DNA of 64,000 nucleotides from Acidobacteriaceae bacterium (GTDB lineage: Bacteria; Acidobacteriota; Terriglobia; Bryobacterales; Bryobacteraceae). The position numbers and the translations under genes are program-made. Numbering within the stretch: the first letter of the stretch is position 1; every line of letters begins with the position of its first letter. Under the pieces are notes generated by a model that saw only the letters and a program-made list of their open reading frames with translations, ran no database searches and was not told the DNA's origin. The stretch spans positions 1-64,000 of the forward strand of contig JAFATG010000126.1 in the NCBI GenBank assembly GCA_019244055.1, given 5' to 3'. Below, in pieces: positions 54,836 to 62,935 of the stretch.

Positions 54836-55912
54836 ATGCCCGCCGCTGGCGAGACTCGAAACGCTTCCAATCGAGCGGCTGGGCGTCCACCTGAGCCGGC
54901 GCTGAAGCGAATCCTGGTTATCGGCGGTACCCAGTTTATCGGAAAACTATTGATTCGCGAGCTGTTGAAAATGGGCCGCGAAGTGTATCTTCTGCATCGC
55001 AGTTCGCGGCACCCGTTTGGCAAGCGCGTCCACAATCTGGTTGCGGACCGGAATGACGCTGCCGCGGTCCGCAAAGCCGTGGGCGCCATCCGTTTCGATG
55101 CCGTGTATGACAACGCTTACGACTGGGAACGCGGCACGACTGGAGCGCAGGTAGAAGCAAGCGCGCAGATTTTCGATGGGAAAATAGCTCGTTACATTTT
55201 CATGTCGAGCGTAGCCGCGTATGGCGACGGTCTGAATCACCACGAAGGCGATGCGCTCGCACCCGACGACCATCCGCATAGTTATGCGCGGAATAAAGCC
55301 ATGAGCGAACGCGCGTTGTTCCGCATGCACCAAAGGACCGGCTTCCCCATTGTGACGTTCCGGCCGCCGTTCGTGTATGGCCCCGGCAATCCCTATTACC
55401 GCGAGGCTTTTTTCTGGGACCGGTTCCGGGCGGAGCGGGCCGTCATTCTGCCGAGCGAAGGGCATCGGTTGATGCAATTCGTATACGTGAAGGACCTTGT
55501 GGAGCTGGCAATTCGGGTACTGGATCATCGCAACACGGTGGGACACGCGTTTAACGCGGCGAATCCGCGTGCCATTACCCAACATGAGCTAATCCTGGAC
55601 CTGGCCCGCACGGCTGGTCTGAAGGAGCCGCGGGTCATCTCGATTCCGCGAGAGTTTATTCACCGCGCCGGCGGGCAGGTCGTCGGCGCGAAGCTCTATT
55701 TCGGGGATTATTATGATGTCCCGGCGATTACCGAAATCATCACCAAGGCGCAGCGGATGCTCACCTTTAAACCGACCGACTTCGGCGAAGGGCTGAGAGT
55801 AACTTATCGCGAGTACCTGAAAGATCGCAACTATCCGAAGCCCGATTTCACCTTTGAAGACGAGCTGATTCACCGCTTTTCTCTGCTGGCTCACACAATC
55901 CGCACGGCTTAG
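54836..55912 (+). CDS. NAD-dependent epimerase/dehydratase family protein
   Basis: A 358-aa extended SDR. The Rossmann motif VIGGTQFIGKLL starts near residue 28 after a variable N-terminus of 22 residues, so a later start is possible though none is better supported. Catalytic Ser124/125 (FMSSVAAYG), Tyr150 and Lys154 (SYARNK) are present, and FRPPFVYGPGNPYYREAFFW is typical of sugar-nucleotide enzymes. It follows ino1 by 30 bases on the same strand and is likely co-transcribed; the substrate (NDP-sugar or inositol derivative) is unknown. Confidence 0.87.
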   Translation: MPAAGETRNASNRAAGRPPEPALKRILVIGGTQFIGKLLIRELLKMGREVYLLHRSSRHPFGKRVHNLVADRNDAAAVRKAVGAIRFDAVYDNAYDWERGTTGAQVEASAQIFDGKIARYIFMSSVAAYGDGLNHHEGDALAPDDHPHSYARNKAMSERALFRMHQRTGFPIVTFRPPFVYGPGNPYYREAFFWDRFRAERAVILPSEGHRLMQFVYVKDLVELAIRVLDHRNTVGHAFNAANPRAITQHELILDLARTAGLKEPRVISIPREFIHRAGGQVVGAKLYFGDYYDVPAITEIITKAQRMLTFKPTDFGEGLRVTYREYLKDRNYPKPDFTFEDELIHRFSLLAHTIRTA

Positions 55913-56011
55913 CTAAATTCGATGCGCTCCGCTTCACTGATTTCGAATTAATTCCAACTAATTTCGTCACCCAAGGGTCTCAGGGCGAATCTTTTGGCTG
56001 GGGAAACACCG

Positions 56012-56305
56012 ATGCGAAATAAGTTATTGACTCTTACTCTGCTCTTTGGGGCCTTCACCCTGGTTCCCGCTTACGCCTTACAGAACAGCGCCGGCCAAGA
56101 TGCGAAAGATCTAGGCCACGACAGCAAGATGGCCGCCAAGAAGGGCTACACCAAGTCCACCGAAGGCGCGAAGAAAGGCACGGAAAAGACCACCGACGCC
56201 GTGAAGACCGGCACCGAAAAGACCACCTCAGGAACGAAGAAGGGCTATCACAAGACGAAGAACGCGGTTAAAAGCGCGACGAGCGATACCACGACCACCC
56301 GCTAA
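56012..56305 (+). CDS. Small secreted Lys/Thr-rich repeat protein
   Basis: The track starts at TTG 55994; ATG 56012 (MRNKLLTLTLLFGAFTLVPAYA) is better because CTGGGGA lies upstream and the signal peptide starts here. The mature 75 residues are low-complexity repeats of KKGYxK, KxGTEKTT and xAVKT units, strongly basic, without hydrophobic core. The composition resembles histone-H1-like tails and YtxH/LEA-type proteins, which suggests an unstructured polycation that could bind envelope polymers or nucleic acid. No family assigned. It is convergent with the CocE hydrolase, whose end overlaps by 4 bases. Confidence 0.72.
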   Translation: MRNKLLTLTLLFGAFTLVPAYALQNSAGQDAKDLGHDSKMAAKKGYTKSTEGAKKGTEKTTDAVKTGTEKTTSGTKKGYHKTKNAVKSATSDTTTTR

Positions 56306-58074
56306 CGAGGGTGGATCCTGCTCACCTCTACTTCTTTCTTCGGGATGACGGGCAAAACGAGAGCCGAGGGATAGCGCGGGTCGTGGAAAACAGTCTGACG
56401 CGCTTTGGCCAGCTTAGTTTGGCCTGCATTCGGTCCAGTGGAATTTAGGTTCCGATCGAAACGTGGGAAGTTGCTGCTTGAAACCTCCAGACGCAGGCGA
56501 TGGCCCGCTGCGAACACGTAGCTGGTAACGCCTGCGTCTACATTGATCTGATACGGCGTATTCCGTTTGACAAAGGTCGGATTGGCCAAGGAAAGCCGGT
56601 ATCGAAGCCGCTGGATTCCGTCCGTCACCATCAGAGCGCGGCCCTCCGGGTCTACGTCAACCAGCTTCGCTGTAAAATCAGTGTCGTTCGCGCTGGTCGC
56701 GATGTATAGGATGACGCGTACGACGCCTGTTACTTCGATCGGTTCATGAAGCGGCTCCGAGGTGTAGACGAGAACATCAATCCGTTGTTCGATCAGGTTC
56801 TGTTCGAGCGGGCCGGGGGGCAGAGTCTTCGGATTGCAGCAGATCGCTCCACCGGCGGTCGGCACCGGCCGGGCGGGATCATACGCGAACCCATCGGCCG
56901 TTCCAGCTTGCGGTTCGTCCCATCGCAACACTCCATCTCCTGAAGCGCTGTTTGCGTGCCCGTCACTGGCGAGATAGAGAGAAGTGTACCGGCTTCGGGC
57001 GAGAGGCCATTCATATTCGTCGCGCCAGATATCCGGACCCATTACAAAAATGTGCAGCACGCTCTCGTGGCTCTTGTGGAGCTTGCCCAAGAGCGTGTGC
57101 TCATGCAAAGCCGAATCGAACCAGTCCGCTTGTTTCGCTCGAATAGGAAGGGAAGCCTGCGGCCCGAAGACGCGGGTTGGGAACTCGTACGCAGGGTTGT
57201 GAGCCCAGGGCCCAATCCACGTCTCGACGTGCTTGTCTTGCAGAGAAAGACGGGCAAAGGCGTCGAGATCGCTTTCCGCGTATTCATCAAACCAACCGCC
57301 GAACGACAGCACGGGAACGTTTACTTTCCGTATCTGGCCGCGTATGCTTCGCGCATGCCAGTAAGCGTCGTCCGAAGGATGGGCAATCGCGGTTCTCCAG
57401 AGTGTGAGTGGCCGGCCGCTCGCGGCTATATCTGCTGAGCGGAGCGGCAGATGCCAAATATAATCGCCTAAAGCAGGCCGCGCGGCTAACGGCGTCTTCA
57501 TGCTCTCGGATAACCAGGAGAGTCGATGCGCCAACTGGAGCGCGCCACCCGTCGAGTAGTATCGGTCGAGGTATTCGTCGTCTCCCGAGCACATAGGCGA
57601 GATCGCAACCAGGTGCGGATTGTCCTGAAGCGCCGCCCACCACTGAACCATGCCGAGATACGAGCTGCCGGCCATCACGACCCGGCCATTAGACCAGGGC
57701 TGCTCGGCTATCCAATTAATTGTGTCGTTCCCATCAGGCCCTTCCTGATCGATAGAGCCGAAAGTTCCCTCGGACGCAAATCGGCCGCGCACATCCTCCA
57801 AAACGACCGCATAGCCAGAATTCCGGAAATAAAGATAGCTTTTGAGCGATTTCGCTTTACGGCTATAGGGCGTGCGTACCAGAACAGCGGGCCAGCGCTC
57901 TCCGGTTTCGGGGAAATAAACGTCAGCCGCAAGATGTACGCCGTCGCGCATGGGAACAGCAAGACCCAGACGCACCGTGGGTTGCGCTTCAGTTTGTTTT
58001 CCGGTTTGAGGCGCGGCGGACACCCACATCGCCGCCACGAAGAGCGCTAGCAGAGACTTGCTCAGCACCCGCAT
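56302..58074 (-). CDS. CocE/NonD family alpha/beta hydrolase, X-Pro peptidase S15 type
   Basis: A 590-aa protein with signal peptide (LLALFVAAMWVSAAP). The S15 alpha/beta-hydrolase domain contains the opening VPMRDGVHLAADVYFPE, and the nucleophile GSSYLG with Ser138. Later Asp and His fall in ARLSLQDKHVETWIGPWAHNP. The C-terminal jelly-roll (about 400-585, LPPGPLEQNLIEQRIDVLVYTSEPL split) is the domain of CocE-like esterases. Substrates of such secreted hydrolases vary (esters, amides, cephalosporin acids). It ends 3 bases short of yggS on the same strand, with likely co-transcription. Confidence 0.93.
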   Translation of the reverse strand: MRVLSKSLLALFVAAMWVSAAPQTGKQTEAQPTVRLGLAVPMRDGVHLAADVYFPETGERWPAVLVRTPYSRKAKSLKSYLYFRNSGYAVVLEDVRGRFASEGTFGSIDQEGPDGNDTINWIAEQPWSNGRVVMAGSSYLGMVQWWAALQDNPHLVAISPMCSGDDEYLDRYYSTGGALQLAHRLSWLSESMKTPLAARPALGDYIWHLPLRSADIAASGRPLTLWRTAIAHPSDDAYWHARSIRGQIRKVNVPVLSFGGWFDEYAESDLDAFARLSLQDKHVETWIGPWAHNPAYEFPTRVFGPQASLPIRAKQADWFDSALHEHTLLGKLHKSHESVLHIFVMGPDIWRDEYEWPLARSRYTSLYLASDGHANSASGDGVLRWDEPQAGTADGFAYDPARPVPTAGGAICCNPKTLPPGPLEQNLIEQRIDVLVYTSEPLHEPIEVTGVVRVILYIATSANDTDFTAKLVDVDPEGRALMVTDGIQRLRYRLSLANPTFVKRNTPYQINVDAGVTSYVFAAGHRLRLEVSSSNFPRFDRNLNSTGPNAGQTKLAKARQTVFHDPRYPSALVLPVIPKKEVEVSRIHPR

Positions 58075-58076
58075 AC

Positions 58077-58805
58077 CTATAACTGGTTCGATTCGCCTCG
58101 CTGTGGTTTGGGACGCGCGCCGAACAAAGCAGTTCCGAGGCGAATAATAGTGGCGCCCTCCTCGATCGCTACTTCGAAATCGTTCGTCATGCCCATGGAT
58201 AGGTCCTTAAGACCATATTGCCGAGCGAGCCGCGCGAGTTCCTGAAAATAAGGACGCGACAGCTCAGCGTTTTCCGACCACGGCGGCATGGTCATCAACC
58301 CTGTCACCGTCAGATGATGGCAGGAGAGCGCCGCTTCCAGGATCTCAGGGAGATGCTCCGGCAGGGCTCCGCTTTTGCTCTCTTCGGACGATAGTTTCAG
58401 CTCGATCAGCGCTTCGAGCCCCGAACCCCTCTCACCAGCGGCTTTGTCCAGGCGTTGCATCAGCTTTGCTGAATCAATCGTTTGAACGACTTGAAACAGA
58501 TCGCAAGCGAGCCTCGCCTTGTTGGACTGTAAATGCCCGATCAGATGAAAACGCGCCTCGGCGAGATCAGAGAGGTGCGGCCGTTTCTCAGCGAATTCCT
58601 GGACATAATTCTCTCCGAACTCACGCAGTCCGGCGGCATAGGCGTGCCGGATGTGTTCAGCAGAGAATTTCTTTGTGACCGCCACTAGCTTTACGGCTGA
58701 TCGCTCCCGGTTCCTGCGCAGCAACGCCGAGGCGATTCTGGCCTCGATCGCGCACAGGCGGTTCGCGAAAGTGTTTTGGTCCAGTGGCAAAACTCCCGAG
58801 GACAA
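58077..58805 (-). CDS. yggS: YggS family PLP-binding protein
   Basis: A 242-aa alanine-racemase-fold protein of usual PLPBP length. PLP lysine is Lys45 in LVAVTKKFS; family motifs FGENYVQEFAEK, FHLIGHLQSNKARLAC, VQTIDSAKLMQRLDK and LSMGMTNDFEVAIEEGATIIRLGTALFG (shortened) are seen. It controls PLP homeostasis and has no racemase activity in known cases. The track start is TTG 58805, overlapping the GTG of the divergent nuclease-like gene by 22 bases; either start may really lie further inside. Confidence 0.95.
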   Translation of the reverse strand: MSSGVLPLDQNTFANRLCAIEARIASALLRRNRERSAVKLVAVTKKFSAEHIRHAYAAGLREFGENYVQEFAEKRPHLSDLAEARFHLIGHLQSNKARLACDLFQVVQTIDSAKLMQRLDKAAGERGSGLEALIELKLSSEESKSGALPEHLPEILEAALSCHHLTVTGLMTMPPWSENAELSRPYFQELARLARQYGLKDLSMGMTNDFEVAIEEGATIIRLGTALFGARPKPQRGESNQL

Positions 58806-60337
58806 AACTCCATGATAAAGGCACGTCCCGGCGGTCTGAGCCAGGCAACCCGAGTGAGCTTCTCCGAACTGTCGAGACTTTCCTTTCGACGTGCCGCCGT
58901 CCAGCGGCGCTCGAGTACGGAGAGGATCCGATTCCTCTCTTGCCCGGGGAGTACGCTCTCGAAATCCGCTCTGGCAAGCTGTTCATTGAAGTTTGGGACC
59001 GGAAGCGCAGCCTTTCGCGACGGATAGTGAGCGTGGACCGGCACACGACCGGCGTGCTCGATTGCAGCGTGCAGAAATTTGGCGGCGTACCGGGCAAGCT
59101 TTCGCTCCTCGATCTGGATCGGCCGCAGACGGTGCACCGCTGTATTCGCGGCACGCGCGAGAACTTTGCCGAGCGGTTCCGGCGAATGCTGGCGCGGCAA
59201 TTTCCGGGTTGGACGATCACGGGTCTCTCATCGAGCCTGGATCTGCAACGATCCTTTTCCTCCGTATTTCCACGCGCCAGGCTGGAGCGCGGCAATCAGC
59301 GCATCGCGGCCCTCGGGTGTCCAGCGGTTGAGAACGAGCCGGACCTGCTCACCTTCGGGTTAGTCTGGCTCGATTACGTCCGGAATCACAGCGCGGGTGG
59401 CGCGCAAACATCGCTGTGCCTGTTTCTGCCAGAGGGAAGTGGTAAGCTGACCGCGCACCGACTGCGATTCTTAGACTCCGCCTCTGTATCCAGCCGGCTA
59501 TTTCTGTTCAATGAGCATGGCTCGGCCGGAGAAGTCGATCCGCAAGACCTTGGGAATCTGGAAACGCACGTGACCTCGCTCTACAAACCGTGCCAACCCG
59601 ACCCACGCATGGCAGCGCTTCTGTCCCGTTTGTCCCGCCTGCACGGAATTGGCTGTTCGCCGGAGCTTGGAGGAGCCATCAGCATTCGTCATCGTGGGCT
59701 CGAGTTCGCGCGCCTCGAAGGTGAGCGGATTCTGCTCGGAATCCAAGAACAGCGGGAAGTGAGCCCATGCCATATTGAGTACGTGGAGGATTTCGCAGCG
59801 CAGCTCGCGGCGCTTTCAAACCGGGCGCGACCGGCAGAAACTGACTCTGCCCCTCCGGTCTTTCCGGAGCGATGGCTCGAATCATCCGTGCGCACCCAAT
59901 TAACGGAAATCGATCCCATCCTGCTTCCCAACCCGGTCCATGGCCAAGTGCTAACGTTTGCGGCGGGCGACCGCGATCGTCTAGATCTCCTCGCAATCTC
60001 TGAGTCAGGCCGGCTGAGCGTGCTGGAGCTGAAAGCGGAGGAAGACATCCACCTGCCGGTTCAGGCGCTGGATTATTGGACTCGCATCAAGTGGCATGCC
60101 GAGCGCGGCGAATTGAATCATTTGTTTCCGGGAATTGCGATTGCACCAAAAGCGCCCAAGTTGTTCCTGATCGCTCCGGCGATGGCCTTTCACCCGGCAA
60201 ATGCGACGATCCTGCGATACTTCTCTCCTGAAATTGAAGTCGAACGTGCGGGCGTTAACTCGGACTGGCAAAAACGATTGAAGGTGATTCTGCGCTTGCG
60301 AGGCGCGGATTCGCCGCAATCTCACGGGAGTTCTTAA
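58784..60337 (+). CDS. Protein with C-terminal NucS-like PD-(D/E)XK nuclease domain
   Basis: A 517-aa protein starting at GTG 58784. Residues 1-360 are unrecognised. The C-terminal 150 residues have the layout of the NucS/DUF91 endonuclease core: ESSVRTQLTEIDPILLP, RDRLDLLAISESGRL (Asp), SVLELKAEEDIHLPVQALDYW (ELK with Gln/Tyr), as in PD-(D/E)XK enzymes. It would cut or bind DNA in the cytosol; the N-terminal part may recognise the target. It is coupled to the next gene by a one-base overlap (TAATG), so both act together. The divergent yggS start overlaps. A repair or defence role is inference only. Confidence 0.74.
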   Translation: MAKLPRTKLHDKGTSRRSEPGNPSELLRTVETFLSTCRRPAALEYGEDPIPLLPGEYALEIRSGKLFIEVWDRKRSLSRRIVSVDRHTTGVLDCSVQKFGGVPGKLSLLDLDRPQTVHRCIRGTRENFAERFRRMLARQFPGWTITGLSSSLDLQRSFSSVFPRARLERGNQRIAALGCPAVENEPDLLTFGLVWLDYVRNHSAGGAQTSLCLFLPEGSGKLTAHRLRFLDSASVSSRLFLFNEHGSAGEVDPQDLGNLETHVTSLYKPCQPDPRMAALLSRLSRLHGIGCSPELGGAISIRHRGLEFARLEGERILLGIQEQREVSPCHIEYVEDFAAQLAALSNRARPAETDSAPPVFPERWLESSVRTQLTEIDPILLPNPVHGQVLTFAAGDRDRLDLLAISESGRLSVLELKAEEDIHLPVQALDYWTRIKWHAERGELNHLFPGIAIAPKAPKLFLIAPAMAFHPANATILRYFSPEIEVERAGVNSDWQKRLKVILRLRGADSPQSHGSS

Positions 60338-61266
60338 TGGGCCTAGAGGCTTTAGTTCACATCAGGAAAGCGATCGGCACTCTGAATCCGCAACAGGTTC
60401 GCGATCTTAGCGAGCGGCAGCTTCGCATCGCGCTTCACGCGCGGAGTCAAGAGGGCTATCAACGCATGGAGCAGTTCTTTTTGCAGGACCTGTCTCCGGC
60501 GCGGCGGAGTCAATCGGCGACGCAGCTAGTGCGCGCCCCGATTCCGCCCGGCGCGCCAGTCGATCTGGACGTGTACGACTACGATGTGGTGGCCCCGCCG
60601 AACGGACTCATCTTGTCGGTGGCACACGGCCACGAATTTGTTCGCCACGCTCTGGCGCGGCAATCCGAACTCGGGGTGGCGATGGCGAGATCATTTGTGC
60701 CATTCCGCCGGCCATTTATCGATCGCGTAGTCGCTAGGGTGGCCCGTGAAAATACGCTGTTCTCCGTCACCACCGCGCTTCCCGATGTGATTCCGAGTGT
60801 TATCGAGCTTCCCTGGGCGGTTGCTGAGTTTGCTTCCGACACCGCATTTCTAACGATGAACCAGGTACGCATGGCGTTCCTAATCGCCGCGGGCAGCGAC
60901 CGCGAGGTCGGATATCGTCATCAGAAATCGGAAATCGCGACTGTGATCGGCAGCGCCTTCGGCTGGCGCGCACTGGCGCGGCAATTGGTTGGCAAGATTC
61001 CGCTAGGCGGTGGTTTGATCGCCAAAGCGGCCGTTTCCTACGCGGGCACGAAGGTCTTGGGTCTGTCCTTGGAACGCTATTACCGCATTGGATTCACGTT
61101 CACGCGTCACGAGCGCGACCACATGTATTGGGACGCATTCCGGCAAGGCAAGCGCGTAGCTTTGAAATTCCTGAGCTCGGTGCGGCCCGAACTCGCGAAG
61201 AGATTCGAGAAGGAATTACAGGAACACGATCGGACTATAACGGCCGTGTCCACGCACGTGAGTTGA
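60337..61266 (+). CDS. DUF697/YcjF-like protein
   Basis: A 309-aa protein whose ATG shares a base with the stop of the nuclease-like gene. The middle resembles DUF697-type GTPase-partner helices: MNQVRMAFLIAAGSDREVGY, then LARQLVGKIPLGGGLIAKAAVSYAGTKVLG with the Gly/Ala-rich segment about residues 220-250. The last 50 residues are charged (RFEKELQEHDRTITA). There is no GTPase motif. DUF697 proteins often associate with the inner membrane. Pairing with a predicted nuclease is unusual; function unknown. Similarity is distant and read by eye. Confidence 0.62.
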   Translation: MGLEALVHIRKAIGTLNPQQVRDLSERQLRIALHARSQEGYQRMEQFFLQDLSPARRSQSATQLVRAPIPPGAPVDLDVYDYDVVAPPNGLILSVAHGHEFVRHALARQSELGVAMARSFVPFRRPFIDRVVARVARENTLFSVTTALPDVIPSVIELPWAVAEFASDTAFLTMNQVRMAFLIAAGSDREVGYRHQKSEIATVIGSAFGWRALARQLVGKIPLGGGLIAKAAVSYAGTKVLGLSLERYYRIGFTFTRHERDHMYWDAFRQGKRVALKFLSSVRPELAKRFEKELQEHDRTITAVSTHVS

Positions 61267-61357
61267 TTCCGGAAACCCGCTCGCCAAAAAAGCGCGTCAT
61301 CTTCTTAAAATGAATTTCAAAGGCTTGCGCGGTATGTCCCGGGCATTTCGGATCTGC

Positions 61358-62188
61358 ATGACAAAACGCATTCTTATTTTTTTACTCAGCACCGCGGGCC
61401 TGCTAACGGCCGATACGCTGGTCCTGCACAACGGCCAGCGGCTTGACGGAACCTATGCAGGCGGCGACAGCCGGACAATTCGCTTCACGGTAGGAAATCA
61501 AGTCAATACCTACAACCTGAACGATGTTGATTCGATTAGGTTCAGCAGCGGCCAGGTCGTGAGTAGCAGCGCCAACACTGGATATCCCCCATACGCGCCT
61601 CCACCACCGCCCACTTACCGCAATGCCGCGCCAGCTCCGGCTCCTCCGCAAGCTCCTCAACCTACATCGAGTGACGGGCCGGCTGGGATCGAAGTACCTG
61701 CCGGAACGCAGATCGTCGTGCGTTTGATCGATCCCGTCGATTCGCAGGAAGACAGCCTCGGCCAGACATTCCGGGCCAGCATTGATCAGCCGGTAATCGT
61801 GAATGGCGAGACCCTCATTCCCCGTGGCGCCGATGCTGTGGCCGCGCTGGTGGATTCTCAGAAGTCAGGCAAAATTGAAGGCCGGACCGTACTGACCCTC
61901 GATCTGAGGAGCGTCACGGTCGACGGCCGAACGTACCAGATCACGACGACAGGCGTTGCGCAGGCCAGTTCTTCACGCGGCCAGCGCTCGGCCAAGGTCA
62001 TCGGAGGCACTGCAGCCCTGGGAGCAATTATTGGCGGTATTGCCGGCGGAGGAAAGGGCGCGGCAATAGGAGCCGGCTCCGGTGCGGCGGTCGGAACGGC
62101 CGCGGAAGTCGCGACTTCAGGTCAGAGGGTGAAGATCCCGTCCGAGACGCGGCTCACATTCACGCTGCAGAACCCGCTAGATCTCTGA
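61358..62188 (+). CDS. Secreted protein with glycine-zipper tail
   Basis: The track begins at ATG 61310, but ATG 61358 (MTKRILIFLLSTAGLLTADT) starts with a clear signal peptide and is preferred; no strong ribosome site distinguishes them. After a small beta domain (LVLHNGQRLDGTYAGGDSRT shortened) comes a Pro-rich linker (YAPPPPPTYRN), a beta-barrel-like domain (PAGTQIVVRLIDPVDSQEDS, RVVLT-like repeats), and a Gly/Ala-rich helix (GGTAALGAIIGGIAGGGKGAA) typical of glycine zippers. Similar acidobacterial proteins are common and uncharacterised. Probably periplasmic or outer-membrane associated. Confidence 0.78.
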   Translation: MTKRILIFLLSTAGLLTADTLVLHNGQRLDGTYAGGDSRTIRFTVGNQVNTYNLNDVDSIRFSSGQVVSSSANTGYPPYAPPPPPTYRNAAPAPAPPQAPQPTSSDGPAGIEVPAGTQIVVRLIDPVDSQEDSLGQTFRASIDQPVIVNGETLIPRGADAVAALVDSQKSGKIEGRTVLTLDLRSVTVDGRTYQITTTGVAQASSSRGQRSAKVIGGTAALGAIIGGIAGGGKGAAIGAGSGAAVGTAAEVATSGQRVKIPSETRLTFTLQNPLDL

Positions 62189-62213
62189 TCGCGAGGGAAA
62201 ACGGACGCGCGCG

Positions 62214-62852
62214 ATGGAACATCTCGATCCTGCTGAAGCGCGCGTTTTGGGAGCGCTGATCGAGAAGGAAGCGACCACGCCCGAGTATTACCCGCTTTCG
62301 TTGAACGCGCTTGTGAACGCGTGCAATCAGAAATCGAACCGTGATCCAGTGGTCGATTACGACGATGACACGGTCGAAGACGCGCTCGACCGGCTCCGCG
62401 AGAAGAAATTGGTTCTGGTCATAATGGGCAGCGGCCGCGTGACCAAGTACGCGCAGCGAATTTCGGAAACGCTGAACCTCGGGCGGCGCGAACTCGCGGT
62501 GCTGTGCGTGTTACTTCTGCGTGGTCCGCAAACTCTCGGGGAGATAAAGGACCGAAGTGAGCGAATGTTCTCGTTCGCGGATGTCAGCGAAACAGAATCC
62601 GTATTGGAGAAGCTGGCGAATTTGCCAGAAACCGGTTTGGTTCGAAAGCTGCCGCGACAAGCGGGCCAGAAAGAAGCACGATACGCTCATCTCCTCTCCG
62701 GCGAGCCGGCGGCTGTCGAAGCAGGTGCATCGGTCCTTGCATCGACGCCGCCGACCCGCATTGCCCAGCTCGAAGAGGAGTTGAAGCAATTGCGAAGCGA
62801 ATTCGACGATCTGAAGCGCCGCTTCGAAGCGCTGGAAGCGCAGCTACGCTGA
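62214..62852 (+). CDS. yceH: YceH family (UPF0502) protein
   Basis: A 212-aa protein matching YceH. It carries two winged-helix domains: the first opens LDPAEARVLGALIEKEATTPEYYPLSLNALVNACNQKSNRDPV (shortened), the second LRRRELAVLCVLLLRGPQT-like NLGRRELAVLCVLLLRGPQTLGEI. The C-terminus is a coiled coil (RIAQLEEELKQLRSEFDDLKRRFEALEAQ, split) absent from the E. coli protein's core. Role is unknown; the fold suggests DNA binding. The start has GAGGGAAAA upstream of ATG 62214. It is 25 bases after the glycine-zipper gene and may be on the same transcript. Confidence 0.95.
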   Translation: MEHLDPAEARVLGALIEKEATTPEYYPLSLNALVNACNQKSNRDPVVDYDDDTVEDALDRLREKKLVLVIMGSGRVTKYAQRISETLNLGRRELAVLCVLLLRGPQTLGEIKDRSERMFSFADVSETESVLEKLANLPETGLVRKLPRQAGQKEARYAHLLSGEPAAVEAGASVLASTPPTRIAQLEEELKQLRSEFDDLKRRFEALEAQLR

Positions 62853-62935
62853 AGCAACTGTAATCACCAGGCGTGTGATGGACGATCGCCTTTCGGCCGT
62901 CTGCCAAACACAGGTGATATTCTCGTCGCTTTGCT

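Noticed and set aside
54947-55585. 212-aa minus-strand ORF
   Set aside because: Antisense shadow of the NAD-dependent epimerase gene.
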